Source: Myxocyprinus asiaticus
Taxonomy: Eukaryota; Chordata; Actinopteri; Cypriniformes; Catostomidae
NCBI RefSeq assembly: GCF_019703515.2
Contig: NC_059368.1
Span: 32,189,391 to 32,253,390, forward strand
Direction: 5' to 3'
DNA: 64,000 nt
Made by a program: the position numbers and the translations under genes. The notes beneath the pieces are model-generated. The model did no database searches. It was not told the origin of the DNA and worked only from the letters and a program-made list of their open reading frames with translations. Shown piece by piece: positions 1 to 9,936 of the stretch. Numbering within the stretch: the stretch's first letter is position 1; each line of letters starts with the position of its first letter.

Positions 1-678
1 CTCCACCTCTGAAATTGTCATTTGGTTCTACAACGTCTTCCTCGCTCTCTGACTTGCTGATCTCTTCTAAAGACGGCTGCTCTCTCTCCGGAGGAGTGGG
101 TACGGAGAGCTCATGGCAGTGTTGCACCAGGGCGACGGATGAAGGAAGATCCGGATACTTGATAGCAGGTGCATTCTTGCCAGTCCGACATTTGGAAGGA
201 TCCACAATGCAGAAGTAGCAGTTGCTTGAGTGGTCAAATTCTTGGGATAGCGAACTTCATGGCTCTCTTTTCCCCTCTGTACCATCCTACAAACATACAT
301 TTATTTCAACCATGACTAATGTGTAAGAGATTCTCGCAACATTTTTCATATATGATATATTTTTTCAATAACACTGAAAATTGTAAAACATTTTAAAATT
401 AAAAACTTTTCCAATTTTAAAAATTAACAAATTTGATAACATAAAATTCCGAGCAACAATTGTCCATCTTAACTTCCAGAGTTTTTTTGCAGTGCTCGCA
501 GGTGTAATGAGGTGCCCAGGGTTTGTCTTGTTCTCCGATAGGCATGCCGAAATATGCCTTGTAGGCCTCACACATCTTAGCAGATGCTTCCATGGAGTAC
601 TTTTTCACTCGTCTTGATAAATTGGCCACAGACATAGCAAAATGCGTCTGCTGGATGCTTGCAGCCTCTTGATGCCAT
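1..678 (-). pseudogene. broken copy of a multi-copy Cys-rich gene, left part off the window
   Basis: Reading down from an ATG at 678-676, the first exon encodes a short Cys-rich head (C-x2-C in F-C-Y-V-C-G) and then, after a one- or two-base frameshift near 613, a segment with A-Y-F-G-M, D-K-P-W-A-P-H and a second C-x2-C (Y-T-C-E-H-C). A donor-like gttaag lies near 475. A second coding block runs from about 295 to the window edge and contains W-Y-R-G-E-K-R-A-M, a small deletion/frameshift near 245, H-S-S-N-C-Y-F-C, a P-D-L-P-S-S stretch and an acidic tail. I recognise this arrangement as a family seen repeatedly in fish and arthropod genomes; its function is unknown to me. Paired Cys suggest metal binding. 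The two frameshifts mean this copy is probably dead. A mobile origin is inferred from copy number, not shown here. Confidence 0.6.
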
Positions 679-739
679 CTCAGAAAATGCAGATATGTAT
701 CCAGTTAGGCAGCTGGAACTAAACTGAACTGGTGGGCTT

Positions 740-860
740 ACGGCCCCTGTATTTATACTACTATTTATATTACTGGAAAGTTCTAGAAAGTTCTAGATGT
801 TACTCCAAGTGTACTCAGCACTGAATCTATCTGGAATGTTCTGGAAAATTTTAAATTTCA
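740..860 (-). promoter_or_regulatory. heat-shock-element plus TATA promoter
   Basis: Upstream of the minus-strand ATG at 678 there is a TATA box (TATAAATA on the minus strand, 757-750), which would place a start site near 727 and give a 5' UTR of about 50 bases. Behind it, 776-797 holds alternating GAA and TTC units spaced by two bases (GAAnnTTCnnGAAnnTTC), the canonical heat-shock-factor site, and 834-850 holds a second one (GAAnnTTCnnGAA plus a degenerate unit). Position, order and orientation fit a heat-inducible core promoter for the Cys-rich gene. Activity is not shown. Confidence 0.55.
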
Positions 861-1039
861 AAATATCACTGTCCTGGTCACAAAAGCAATGTTTGTGGGG
901 AATAATAGCCATTTTCTATACTTTTGAGGCATAAGCAATTAGGAAATAACACTTACTAGTCTCCAGTCTCCTTCCTTAGTGTGGCTTCATTTTTTTTTAG
1001 AGAAGACTTATTTTACAGATACTTGTTTACTTTATTTAA
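861..1039. other. short AT-rich spacer
   Basis: No coding exon, RNA gene or element end was recognised between the HSE block and the LINE. Confidence 0.4.
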
Positions 1040-2159
1040 CAGACTACATAGGAAAACAGACTGATGATGGAAAATTGTTCTTTTGGACCTTCAAAAAGCC
1101 TTTGATACAGTAAACCACTCAATACTTTTATATAAATTAAGTGTAATGGGTTTTCGAGTACAGTGATTGCATGATTGATTTCTTATCTCACTGGGAAGGC
1201 TCAGAGGGTAGAAGTTGGTGGGATTCTTTCAGAGGCAAAACCTGTAAATAATGGAGTTCCCCAGGGAAGTGTACTAGGTCCTCTTTTGTTTTTGTTATAT
1301 ATAAATGATATGCAAGCTGCTTGTGACTAACTTGTTTTTATATGCTGATGATTCTGCACTATTGGTTTCAGATAAGGATGCTTGTAAGATACAGGAGAAA
1401 TTAGGTGAGGAACTTAATAAGGTAAGAGATTGGCTTTCAGAAAATAAACCTTTACTACATTTAGGCAAAATGGAATCAATATTATTTGGCTCTAAATTTA
1501 AACTGCATAGGGCCGCTGAGCTGACTGTCAAGGTCGGCGACTATGTAATTTCAAATAGAACTTCAGTCAATTATCTTGGTTGTGTTCTTGATAATAGCTT
1601 AATTGGAATAAGTATGGCCATGAAAGTTCTTGGCAAGGTTAATGCCAGGACCAAATTTTTTGCTAGAAATGTTGGATTTCTGGATAGTGAATGTTTAAGA
1701 TTAACAGCATCATGTTTAGTGCAATGTCATTTTGATTATGCTTGCAATTTATGGATGTCTGATTTGTCTCAGATGTGGATGGGAAGGTTGCAAGCATCTC
1801 AAAATAAATGAATTAGATTAGTTTTAGGGATTCAGCGTTTCACTCATGTTGATGAAACCCATTTTCGACATCTTGGTTGGTTGACAGATGAATGTAGAGC
1901 AGTTCACCTTAGACTTAATATGGTACATAGAATAATCAACAAAAGAGCTCCAGTTTATTTTAGTACTTATTTTTCAAGGGTTAGTGAATAACACTGTTAC
2001 AATACCAGGAAGAGTATTATGGATCTTACTTTATGTTGCTTTAATACCATGTATGGCCAGGGGTCTTTTGAATACTCAGGAGCACAGGAGTGGAACAAGC
2101 TACCGATGCACTATGATAGTGCATAACGGATATACTTAGTATATAGTCAGAAAGACTCT

Positions 2160-2162
<3 letters not shown>

Positions 2163-2216
<54 letters not shown>
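2163..2216. repeat. (TA)n microsatellite inside the LINE C-terminus
   Basis: A pure TA run of about 27 units lies between codons of the LINE C-terminal segment; recognisable tail coding (K-H-F-L-F-D-E) continues after it, so the repeat expanded within the element rather than at its end. Confidence 0.9.
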
Positions 2217-2219
<3 letters not shown>

Positions 2220-2349
2220 ATTTTCTTTTTGATGAATTGTATTTTAAAATAATGTGTATATGTAAAACTGTGATATTTTATTGTATTTCAATTTAAAGTA
2301 CATTTTATGATACGTGTGGACATAGTATGTAAAGGTTAGTACTATTAAT

Positions 2350-3884
2350 TAGAGGTCAACCGATATATCGGTTTTGCCTATTAATCGGCACCGATAACAG
2401 ATTTCTGGAACTATCGGTTATCAGCAAAAATCCACAGCAATAGTTTTTCCCCATTGCATCTGGTGCAGGAGCGGCTGGGAAGTGTCTGCTGTCATTATAC
2501 TGTATGAGAGCGGCCTCTAGAGGTGAAATCACTTCACCGATGGCTTGTGGTGTTTGTTTTGACACGTGAGACTACAATCTGCATGGAGCGGAACACTTCA
2601 GATGTGGATATAAAACATCAACAATGAAAAGGTATGTATACAGTACACTACCATACACATTGTCATATCATTATAAAGTAATTAATTTGTTGACTAGATG
2701 CTGCATTAGTAAAGAACAGCAGTATAGTTGCTGACAACGCTGAGAGGATGCTAACATTAAAGCTAACCTCAAGCGGTTAGAACAATGTGACAAACATACA
2801 CGCAAGTCTGACCCAAATGTTTAAATGTCACGTTTGTTACCATCTATTACCATCTATTTGCATTAGTTTATATCCAGCTGGTCACATTTATGCATTCGTT
2901 AGCCAGCTAAATTGCATATTTAAAGCTAGTGACATGAGAAAGCAAATTAATATCTTCATGCAGCCGAGAGAAACGTATAAACAAATCAGAAATGCATCTG
3001 ATTTCAATTCAATATTTTTATCCTCAATGTAATACGATGACTTTAGATCGATCACATTCTTGTGCTAAAAAAAGCTAGACAGCGCAACAAAGTTGAACAA
3101 AAAGCAAGCGTCTCAATATGCTTTTAAAGTTCTTTTTAATTAGACACATCAAGTAAAAAACAATACTCCTGCATGAGACGCTGAATAAACAAAAACAAAG
3201 GGAAACAAAGACGTTTGTCTAGCGCACACTTAAATAGAAAAACAAATGGATGGTTGCAAAAGTGTTCGGTGTGAACAGCCCCTTACAGTTGGTGGAGGTC
3301 TTTGGCCACTGCGTCTTGCTCTCTTATAAGCATTTCTCAGATTAAGCAATGAGATATTTAAATGCTTTGTCAGGAAAGATGTTCAACTTGGAAATGTGTG
3401 TCTCGAGATCCTCGCATTCGGTTCCAGTCTGTTGTGTTTGAAGAGTCTGAAGCGTTTTCCCCCCTCATTTTATTTTTGACTTAACATTTGAGAATATGGA
3501 CCTACTAAAATTTGTATTTATTTATTTTATGCACATTAGTTGGAAATGCTCTTTTTTTAACAGCCAGAATAGGAATGTTCTATGCAATAATGGTGTTGAA
3601 TGGATTATGTATTTATTGCGCCCTCTTGTGGACTAAGAAATGGCATCAGTTTAAAAATCAGCTGACTTTAAAATTCAAATATTAGTTCATATATATTAAT
3701 ATTTATATATCTATTTCATTTAAAAAAGTACAATACATAATAAAGTTCAGCACTATTTTACTTTGAGTGTTATTTTTACATTCAGTATCAATTTTAAAAA
3801 CTATTGGTTGATTAATCGGCTATCGGCAGATACTGCCCAACTTAGTTATCGGTATCGGTAAAATCCACTATCGGTCAACCTCTA
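2350..3884. mobile_element. non-autonomous hAT element with 8-bp target duplication
   Basis: Ends are inverted: TAGAGGTCAACCGATATATC at 2350 and the reverse complement of TAGAGGTTGACCGATA at 3884. It is flanked by CTATTAAT (2342-2349) and CTATCAAT (3885-3892), an 8-bp duplication with one mismatch, as expected for hAT. The 1535-bp interior has no transposase I can recognise; the short ORFs in it are chance frames. It sits inside the LINE 3' region and is therefore younger than it. Confidence 0.88.
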
Positions 3885-4041
3885 CTATCAATGCCAGTGT
3901 ACCTATCGCCAGGAATGCCATCTATGTTATGTAATATCAAGGACCACAATGGTAATACGTTTAACTTTATTGTGTTATCCTTGACAAATGAGTTGTGATT
4001 CATTAACATTTTATTGTCCAATAAAACCAAACCAAACAAAA

Positions 4042-4338
4042 CAGTGTATTTTCTGTGTGGTTACATAACCCTTGTCTTTTTATCCTGACTAACGTGACGC
4101 TGTTATTGAATACAGTAACGTCTAGTCACCTTGTCAGTTACCATTTAAAAGCACAAGTTCAGTCATGAACTCCTCATCCCTGACTTCCTGTCAATCAATT
4201 AATTAGTGCGAAGTTAGTACAAAGCAAAAGTGCGTTAGCGTGGACAATGGAACCACTGTTTCTGGAGATCTGTCTTGTCAAAGTGTCAAGAGCATAGACA
4301 TGATTAACAACCATGACAAAAAAAAAAAAAAGAAAATG
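4042..4338. other. unassigned spacer
   Basis: No gene. It ends in an A run that passes into an AT microsatellite. It may be the other flank of whatever lies at 5996-7260, since the Tc1 element between them is a later insertion. Confidence 0.35.
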
Positions 4339-4340
4339 TA

Positions 4341-4409
<69 letters not shown>
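4339..4409. repeat. (AT)n microsatellite, left half
   Basis: About 35 AT units directly abut the left Tc1 end; a further short TA run follows the right end at 5979-5995. The two are one tract split by the transposon. Confidence 0.9.
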
Positions 4410-4412
<3 letters not shown>

Positions 4413-5978
4413 GTGCATCTCAATAAATTAGAATGTCGTGGAAAAGTTCATTTATTTCAGTAATTCAACTCAAATTGTGAAACTCGTGTATTAAATAAAT
4501 TAAATGCACACAGACTGAAGTAGTTTAAGTCTTTGGTTCTTTTAATTGTGATGATTTTGGCTCACATTTAACAAAAACCCACCAATTCACTATCTCAAAA
4601 AATTAGAATACATCATAAGACCAATAAAAAAAACATTTTTAGTGAATTGTTGGCCTTCTGGAAAGTATGTTCATTTACTGTATATGTACTCAATACTTGG
4701 TAGGGGCTCCTTTTGCTTTAATTACTGCCTCAATTCGGCGTGGCATGGAGGTGATCAGTTTGTGGCACTGCTGTGGTGGTATGGAAGCCCAGGTTTCTTT
4801 GACAGTGGCCTTCAGCTCATCTGCATTTTTTGGTCTCTTGTTTCTCATTTTCCTCTTGACAATACCCCATAGATTCTCTATGGGGTTCAGGTCTGGTGAG
4901 TTTGCTGGCCAGTCAAGCACACCAACACCATGGTCATTTAACCAACTTTTGGTGCTTTTGGCAGTGTGGGCAGGTGCCAAATCCTGCTGGAAAATGAAAT
5001 CAGCATCTTTAAAAAGCTGGTCAGCAGAAGGAAGCATGAAGTGCTCCAAAATTTCTTGGTAAACGGGTGCAGTGACTTTGGTTTTCAAAGAACACAATGG
5101 ACCAACACCAGCAGATGACATTGCACCCCAAATCATCACAGACTGTGGAAACTTAACACTGGACTTCAAGCAACTTGGGCTATGAGCTTCTCCACCCTTC
5201 CTCCAGACTCTAGGACCTTGGTTTCCAAATGAAATACAAAACTTGCTCTCATCTGAAAAGAGGACTTTGGACCACTGGGCAACAGTCCAGTTCTTCTTCT
5301 CCTTAGCCCAGGTAAGACGCCTCTGACATTGTCTGTGGTTCGGGAGTGGAATACGACAACTGTAGCCAAATTCCTTGACACGTCTGTGTGTGGTGGCTCT
5401 TGATGCCTTGACCCCAGCCTTAGTCCATTCCTTGTGAAGTTCACCTAAATTCTTGAATCGATTTTGCTGGACAATCATAAGGCTGCGGTTCTCTCGGTTG
5501 GTTGTGCATCTTTTTCTTCAACACTTTTTCCTTCCACTCAACTTTCTGTTAACATGCTTGGATACAGCACTCTGTGAACAGCCAGCTTCTTTGGCAATGA
5601 ATGTTTGTGGCTTACCCTCCTTGTGAAGGGTGTCAATGATTGTCTTCTGGACAACTGTCAGATCAGCAGTCTTCCCCATGATTGTGTAGCCTAGTGAACC
5701 AAACTGAGAGACCATTTTGAAGGCTCAGGAAACCTTTGCAGGTGTTTTGAGTTGATTAGCTGATTGGCATGTCACCATATTCTAATTTTTTGAGATAGTG
5801 AATTGGTGGGTTTCTGTTAAATGTGAGCCAAAATCATCACAATTAAAAGAACCAAAGACTTAAACTACTTCAGTCTGTGTGCATTGAATTTATTTAATAC
5901 ACGAGTTTCACAATTTGAGTTGAATTACTGAAATAAATGAACTTTTCCACGACATTCTAATTTATTGAGATGCACCTG
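4410..5978 (-). mobile_element. Tc1-like transposon, nearly complete
   Basis: Both 201-bp inverted repeats are present (4410-4610 and 5778-5978), begin CAGGTGCATCTCAATAAATT and differ at only a few bases. TA dinucleotides flank both ends, the Tc1/mariner target. The 1569-bp element encodes its transposase on the minus strand. It landed inside a TA microsatellite. High identity of the repeats suggests a fairly recent insertion. Confidence 0.95.
4690..5715 (-). pseudogene. Tc1-like transposase with one in-frame stop
   Basis: The frame runs from about 5715 to a stop at 4692-4690 and is interrupted by a single TGA at 5520-5518. The 5478 ATG reported downstream is in the same frame, 13 codons later, so there is no frameshift. 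Without the stop it would be about 341 codons, the usual Tc1 length. The N-terminal part has a helix-turn-helix (A-G-C-S-Q-S-A-V-S). The catalytic triad is intact: D in F-S-D-E-S-K, D in Q-Q-D-L-A-P, and E in N-P-I-E-N-L-W, with 34 residues between the last two (DD34E). The first ATG may be further in (I-M-G-K-T). The stop cuts between the DNA-binding and catalytic parts. Confidence 0.93.
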
Positions 5979-5995
5979 TATATATATATATATAT

Positions 5996-7149
5996 ACACA
6001 AGGAGTAAGGAGCTCTAAAATACGATTGCACACTGGCAGCTACAGGTGTTGTACGATGAGTTCGGCTGAAACTGAAACCATATAAGCGAAAATAATACAG
6101 GGAGAACCAGGAGTGGGAGAGAGATGCATGTCCGTTTGTGATTTACTCTGACTGCGCAAGAGAAAATGTAAGTGTACAGAGGTTTAATGATAGTGCCGTA
6201 TTAATCTACTATATATAATGCTGAATATTAGAATTATGCTATGGGGAAATATAATCCTAATGTCAAATGTCACGTCTGATTTGATTCCATCAGTAAATTA
6301 TTATTTAACTGCACTTCCATTAAATATATCTTTTTGAAAAGAATATTTAGATGTAATCAGAGACAATATTTTTGTGTTAGAAAAATACAATTTTAATTAA
6401 AATATTTAAAATGGAAGTTATCAGTGACAGTGTGTTAACGGCATATGTATCTAACATAATTATGTATTTTCAGTAAGCAGAATTATAAGCTAATATTTCC
6501 ATTTGGTGTCACCACATTCCTGTTCTGGGATGATTTTTAGTCCCAGTATTTCTATGATGGATCATTTAGCACGTTTAAGAACAGTACTTTTAGTTTAATT
6601 TTAAAGGAAATGAACAAATTTGCATATTTCTAACTTTTCTTGATTCAGGCTTAGTTTTAAGAACCGTGAGTTCAGTATCATGAACCGAACCGAATTGTGA
6701 GATGAGTGAATCGTTAAACCCCCTTTAAGTCTTGGTTCCTTAGTTACTGTTTTAGACTCTTAATGCTAGAGATTTGTTTATTTTCAGGGTTTTTTATTTA
6801 TTTATTTTTTTTAGATTTTAGGATTTCGCGCCACATAGCGCATTGTTACAGCACTGGCCTACCCACAGTGTGAGTTATGCATCTAGCGGCCAACTTATTT
6901 AAGTTCAGCTGTGCCTTCGCTTCATTGTCTGTGCAGATACGTGCAATTTAGTAGAAGCTGTTTTTTTTCAACAAGGTTTTTCTTCTTCTAAATAAAACAT
7001 TGTTAGTGCATTGGCAATATCTTGCAGTGCTACTTATTTCACGTCATATGTTCGTCAACAGTATGTTTTAAGTAGAATTGCTTAATTATCTGCACAATGC
7101 GTATTATTTTCCATCTCATCTTTGTCATCGGAATAAAAAAATAAAAAAA
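5996..7149. other. AT-rich stretch with a hAT-like terminus
   Basis: No exon seen. At about 6665-6725 there is a sequence (AACCGAACCGAATTGTGAG, then GAGTGAATCGTTAAACCCC) that matches the terminal repeat type of a common fish hAT family; its partner end was not found, so it is a fragment. Confidence 0.4.
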
Positions 7150-7262
7150 ACCTAATCCATTATGTCAGTACCGGTAATTTTGTTTACTGAGAGAATATTT
7201 AGTGCAGCTGGAAACATCATAACCCCAGTGAGGTCCTCTCTAAAAGTGTAAAATCCTCAATG
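7150..7262 (+). pseudogene. hAT transposase C-terminal remnant
   Basis: A short frame contains E-R-I-F-S-A-A-G followed by I-I-T-P-V-R-S-S-L, the conserved C-terminal dimerisation signature of hAT transposases. It stops at TAA soon after and no upstream catalytic region is readable. It may belong to the fragment at 5996-7149. Confidence 0.65.
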
Positions 7263-7299
7263 TTGTAGTTCTGAGTGGCTTTAAGCGCAATGATATACA

Positions 7300-8502
7300 C
7301 ATACTAGAGTGTTGCTAGAGTGTTCTGGGTTGTTTCTTACCTACCCAAACCAAAATGTCTCTTTAAATGCATAGATTTTTTTCACCCTGATCTGGTCTGA
7401 TTGCTTAGAAAAGTCAACAAGATTCATGTTCATAGCACAAACAGTGTGGGACAAGTTTAATAATTAGGGCTAAGAGTTTACAAAAATCCTAACCCTAAAA
7501 TGTGCAACAACTAATAATATATAATAATAATAATAATAATAATTAAAAAAACAAACAAACATAAAAAAATGTCCGGTGAAACATTGGTTCCGCAAGCATT
7601 TATATGGGAAAAACAGGAAGACAGACAAGGGTGAAAGAACATCCATCAGGTCAAAAAGCATCTCTTAGACTTTGAGTATTACGGCCAAGTCTGAGAACAT
7701 CAGATCCTCCAGTTCTTTGCCTCACATTCCTCCATCTCTCTCTCTCTCTTTTGCTCTCAGATTGACAAGAGTGATTGGCAGTTCTTTAATGGTTTTCAGA
7801 CTTCATGTTGTACAAGAGAGCAGTATTTTCCTCTCTGCCTTCCAAGGAACCTGGAAGTCCTTCAGCAGCATATCAAACACAGCACGTACGCACGCACACA
7901 CATACAGTACATCTAAAAGAATGGCGTACCATTAAAGCCTTACGTGAAATTGCTTGCCGAGTGAGTTTTCCATCCTATGTTGATGTATTTCTTATTGAAA
8001 CTGGAAGTTGGGGTGGGACATATCGAAGGTCTTGTTCTTTCTTATTAAATAGCCAATACCCTTCAGTTTCCACTGCAGCCAAGCAAAATCAAGATCTGAT
8101 ACTTGCTATTGTTAGTCACAAGTAGGTGGTATTAAGGGGAGGGGATGTTCTCATTCCAGAGAATTTGATTGGACATAAATTTGGACATGTCCATGAATGC
8201 AAAATTAGTCAAATATTTTCCGTCCGATTTCCAAGAAGCGAAAGACTGTACATTTTAAATGTGTATATCTGTTTAAAGTCATATTTTAGGAGTACACCAG
8301 CATACAGATGACCTCAAAGCTAACACACATGGACTAAAAGCCACAAAATTCCAATTCTGATTTTCACTAGAAAAACAAAGCCTGAACTCAGCCATCCTCA
8401 AACACTTATCTGTCTCTTAAAAACAGAGATATGAGGAAAGACTTCTACCGCAACGGTGTGCGTAATGACATGCTTCTCCCGAATCATTGGTTTTCATGGC
8501 TC
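7300..8502. other. intron-like stretch, nothing assigned
   Basis: Contains an AAT microsatellite (about 7514-7546) and a short TC run (about 7736-7752). ORFs up to about 106 codons show no domain, and I found no RALGPS2 exon here on the minus strand. Confidence 0.35.
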
Positions 8503-9090
8503 TTAAAGAGTTAGTTCACCCAAAAATGAAAATTCTCTTATTTACTCACGCTCACGCCATCCCAGATGTGTCTTTCTTCTGCAGAACACAAATTAAGATT
8601 TTTAGAAGAATATCTCAGCTCTGTAGGTCCATACAATGCAAGTGAATGGTGACCAGACCTGTGACGCTCCAAAAAATATCACATAAATGCAGCATAAAAG
8701 TAATCCATACAACTGCAGTAGTTAAATCCATGTCTTCAGAAGAAATATGATAGGTGTGGGTAAGGAACAGATCAATATTTAAGTCCGATTCACATTCTTC
8801 TTGCATATCGCCACCTACTGGTCAAGACTGGTCAAGGATGGAGATTAATAGTAAATATTTTCACACCCACACCTATCATATCGCTTCTGAAGACATGGAT
8901 TTAACCACTGCAGTTGTATGGATGACTTTTATGCTGGCTTTATGTGATTTTTGGACCTTAAAAATTCTGGTCACCATTCACTTGCATTTTGAGGACCTAC
9001 AGAGCTGAAATATTCTTCTAAAAATCTTGTGTTCAGCAGAAGAAAGAAGTCATACACATCTGGGATGGAATTTTCATCCTATCCCTTTAA
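8503..9090. mobile_element. TTAA-flanked foldback element, copy 1
   Basis: Inverted-repeat miniature element of the teleost Angel-like type (name from memory). It starts TTAA-AGAGTTAGTTCACCC at 8503 and ends in the inverted form, ATCCCTTTAA, at 9090. The two halves mirror each other through GCTCTGTAGGTCC near 8620 and GGACCTACAGAGCTG near 8992. No coding capacity. Confidence 0.8.
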
Positions 9091-9809
9091 GTCAAAAAAG
9101 CAGAAGAAGGGAGAGAAAGAAACAAAGATAGTGAGGAACAGAACTTTTGCACTCTGCCAAAAAACGCTCTAAATAAATCAATCGTCGGAACATAAACACA
9201 TAAAAGAGAATGAAGCCAGAAAGAGATGAGAAAGTGGACACTTGTTCTGAGAAAGAAAAAGAAGAAACTCTTTATAATAGTGAAGCTTTGATTTTATGAA
9301 TGTCAAATAAATAAAGTAAAACAGAGACAAATTGGTATATTTTTTTCATTACTCAAAATAAATTCACTCGACACAGTTAGTGCTGCCAGTTTAAAAAAAT
9401 TAAATAAAAAAAAGTTAAGGAAAAAGGATTTCACTTTAACCAATGCATTTTTTGCAGCCAATGGCTCAGGAGCTCTTCTCCCATTGGCTGAGAGGAGGAG
9501 GACTCATAAATCAGTAACTTTTGCCCACCTGAGCTCTTAAAGCCCTGAATTGAACAGGACTGGGGTAGCCTTCAAATGATGATGTAACTCAGACACAAAC
9601 ATACAGGGCACAAGAGCTAACAAACATACCAGTTTTATATAAGAGTTTTATATAAATGACCCTTTGCAACAGAAATGCATGTAATGGAGATGTGTATGAG
9701 TATGTGCATGTTTTGATAACCCTACAATTATCTTAATGTATATTAAGAACAACAGATATGAAAGATCATACAAGCGTGTGTGTGTGTGTGTGTGTTTGGG
9801 AAAAAATAC
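9091..9809. other. ralgps2 intron 7, proximal part
   Basis: Intronic sequence next to the exon 7 donor. It holds a GT run (about 9776-9796) and an inverted CCAAT pair (AGCCAATGG near 9458, CCATTGGCT near 9481). No exon. Confidence 0.5.
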
Positions 9810-9936
9810 CCAGATATGGGATGCAAGATGTCATGCTCTGGCTGCTGATGTAATCTCTCAAGCGTTTATAGTTGTCTTCTTTAGACATCAGATACTCCAA
9901 CTTCTCAAACGTGGCTTTGTCCTTCCGATTCAAAAG
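9810..9936 (-). CDS. ralgps2: ralgps2 exon 7
   Basis: 127 bp, 42 codons plus one base, from [10 protein letters not shown] to I-P-Y-L-G. The acceptor follows a (CT)n tract (cccctcag); the donor is TGG|gtattt. [16 protein letters not shown] is a hallmark of the RALGPS RasGEF domain. Confidence 0.93.

Larger units (their letters stand above)
1040..4041 (+). mobile_element. degenerate non-LTR retrotransposon (LINE) split by a hAT insertion
   Basis: Reverse transcriptase runs from about 1040 to 2140: Q-K-A-F-D-T-V-N-H near 1095, [10 protein letters not shown] near 1257, and the catalytic Y-A-D-D near 1340, followed by the thumb and a C-terminal segment with the usual F-E-Y-S-G and W-N-K-L-P motifs near 2070-2105. 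Stops and frameshifts interrupt it (stop at 1809-1811), so it is dead. The tail resumes after the hAT element at 3893 and ends near 4041 in an A-rich AATAAAACC-type tail. The 5' half (endonuclease, ORF1) is absent, as for most 5'-truncated LINE copies. It belongs with the CR1/L2/jockey-like group; I do not assign a clade. Confidence 0.8.

Noticed and set aside
4240..4431. ORF with a poly Tyr-Ile tail (similar ones at 56009 and 61473)
   Set aside because: These are translated TA microsatellites.
5166..5444. 92-codon minus-strand frame within the Tc1 element
   Set aside because: Out-of-frame shadow of the transposase.
7805..8125. 106-codon plus-strand ORF
   Set aside because: No domain, contains CA-repeat-derived His-Thr, and no neighbouring exons.
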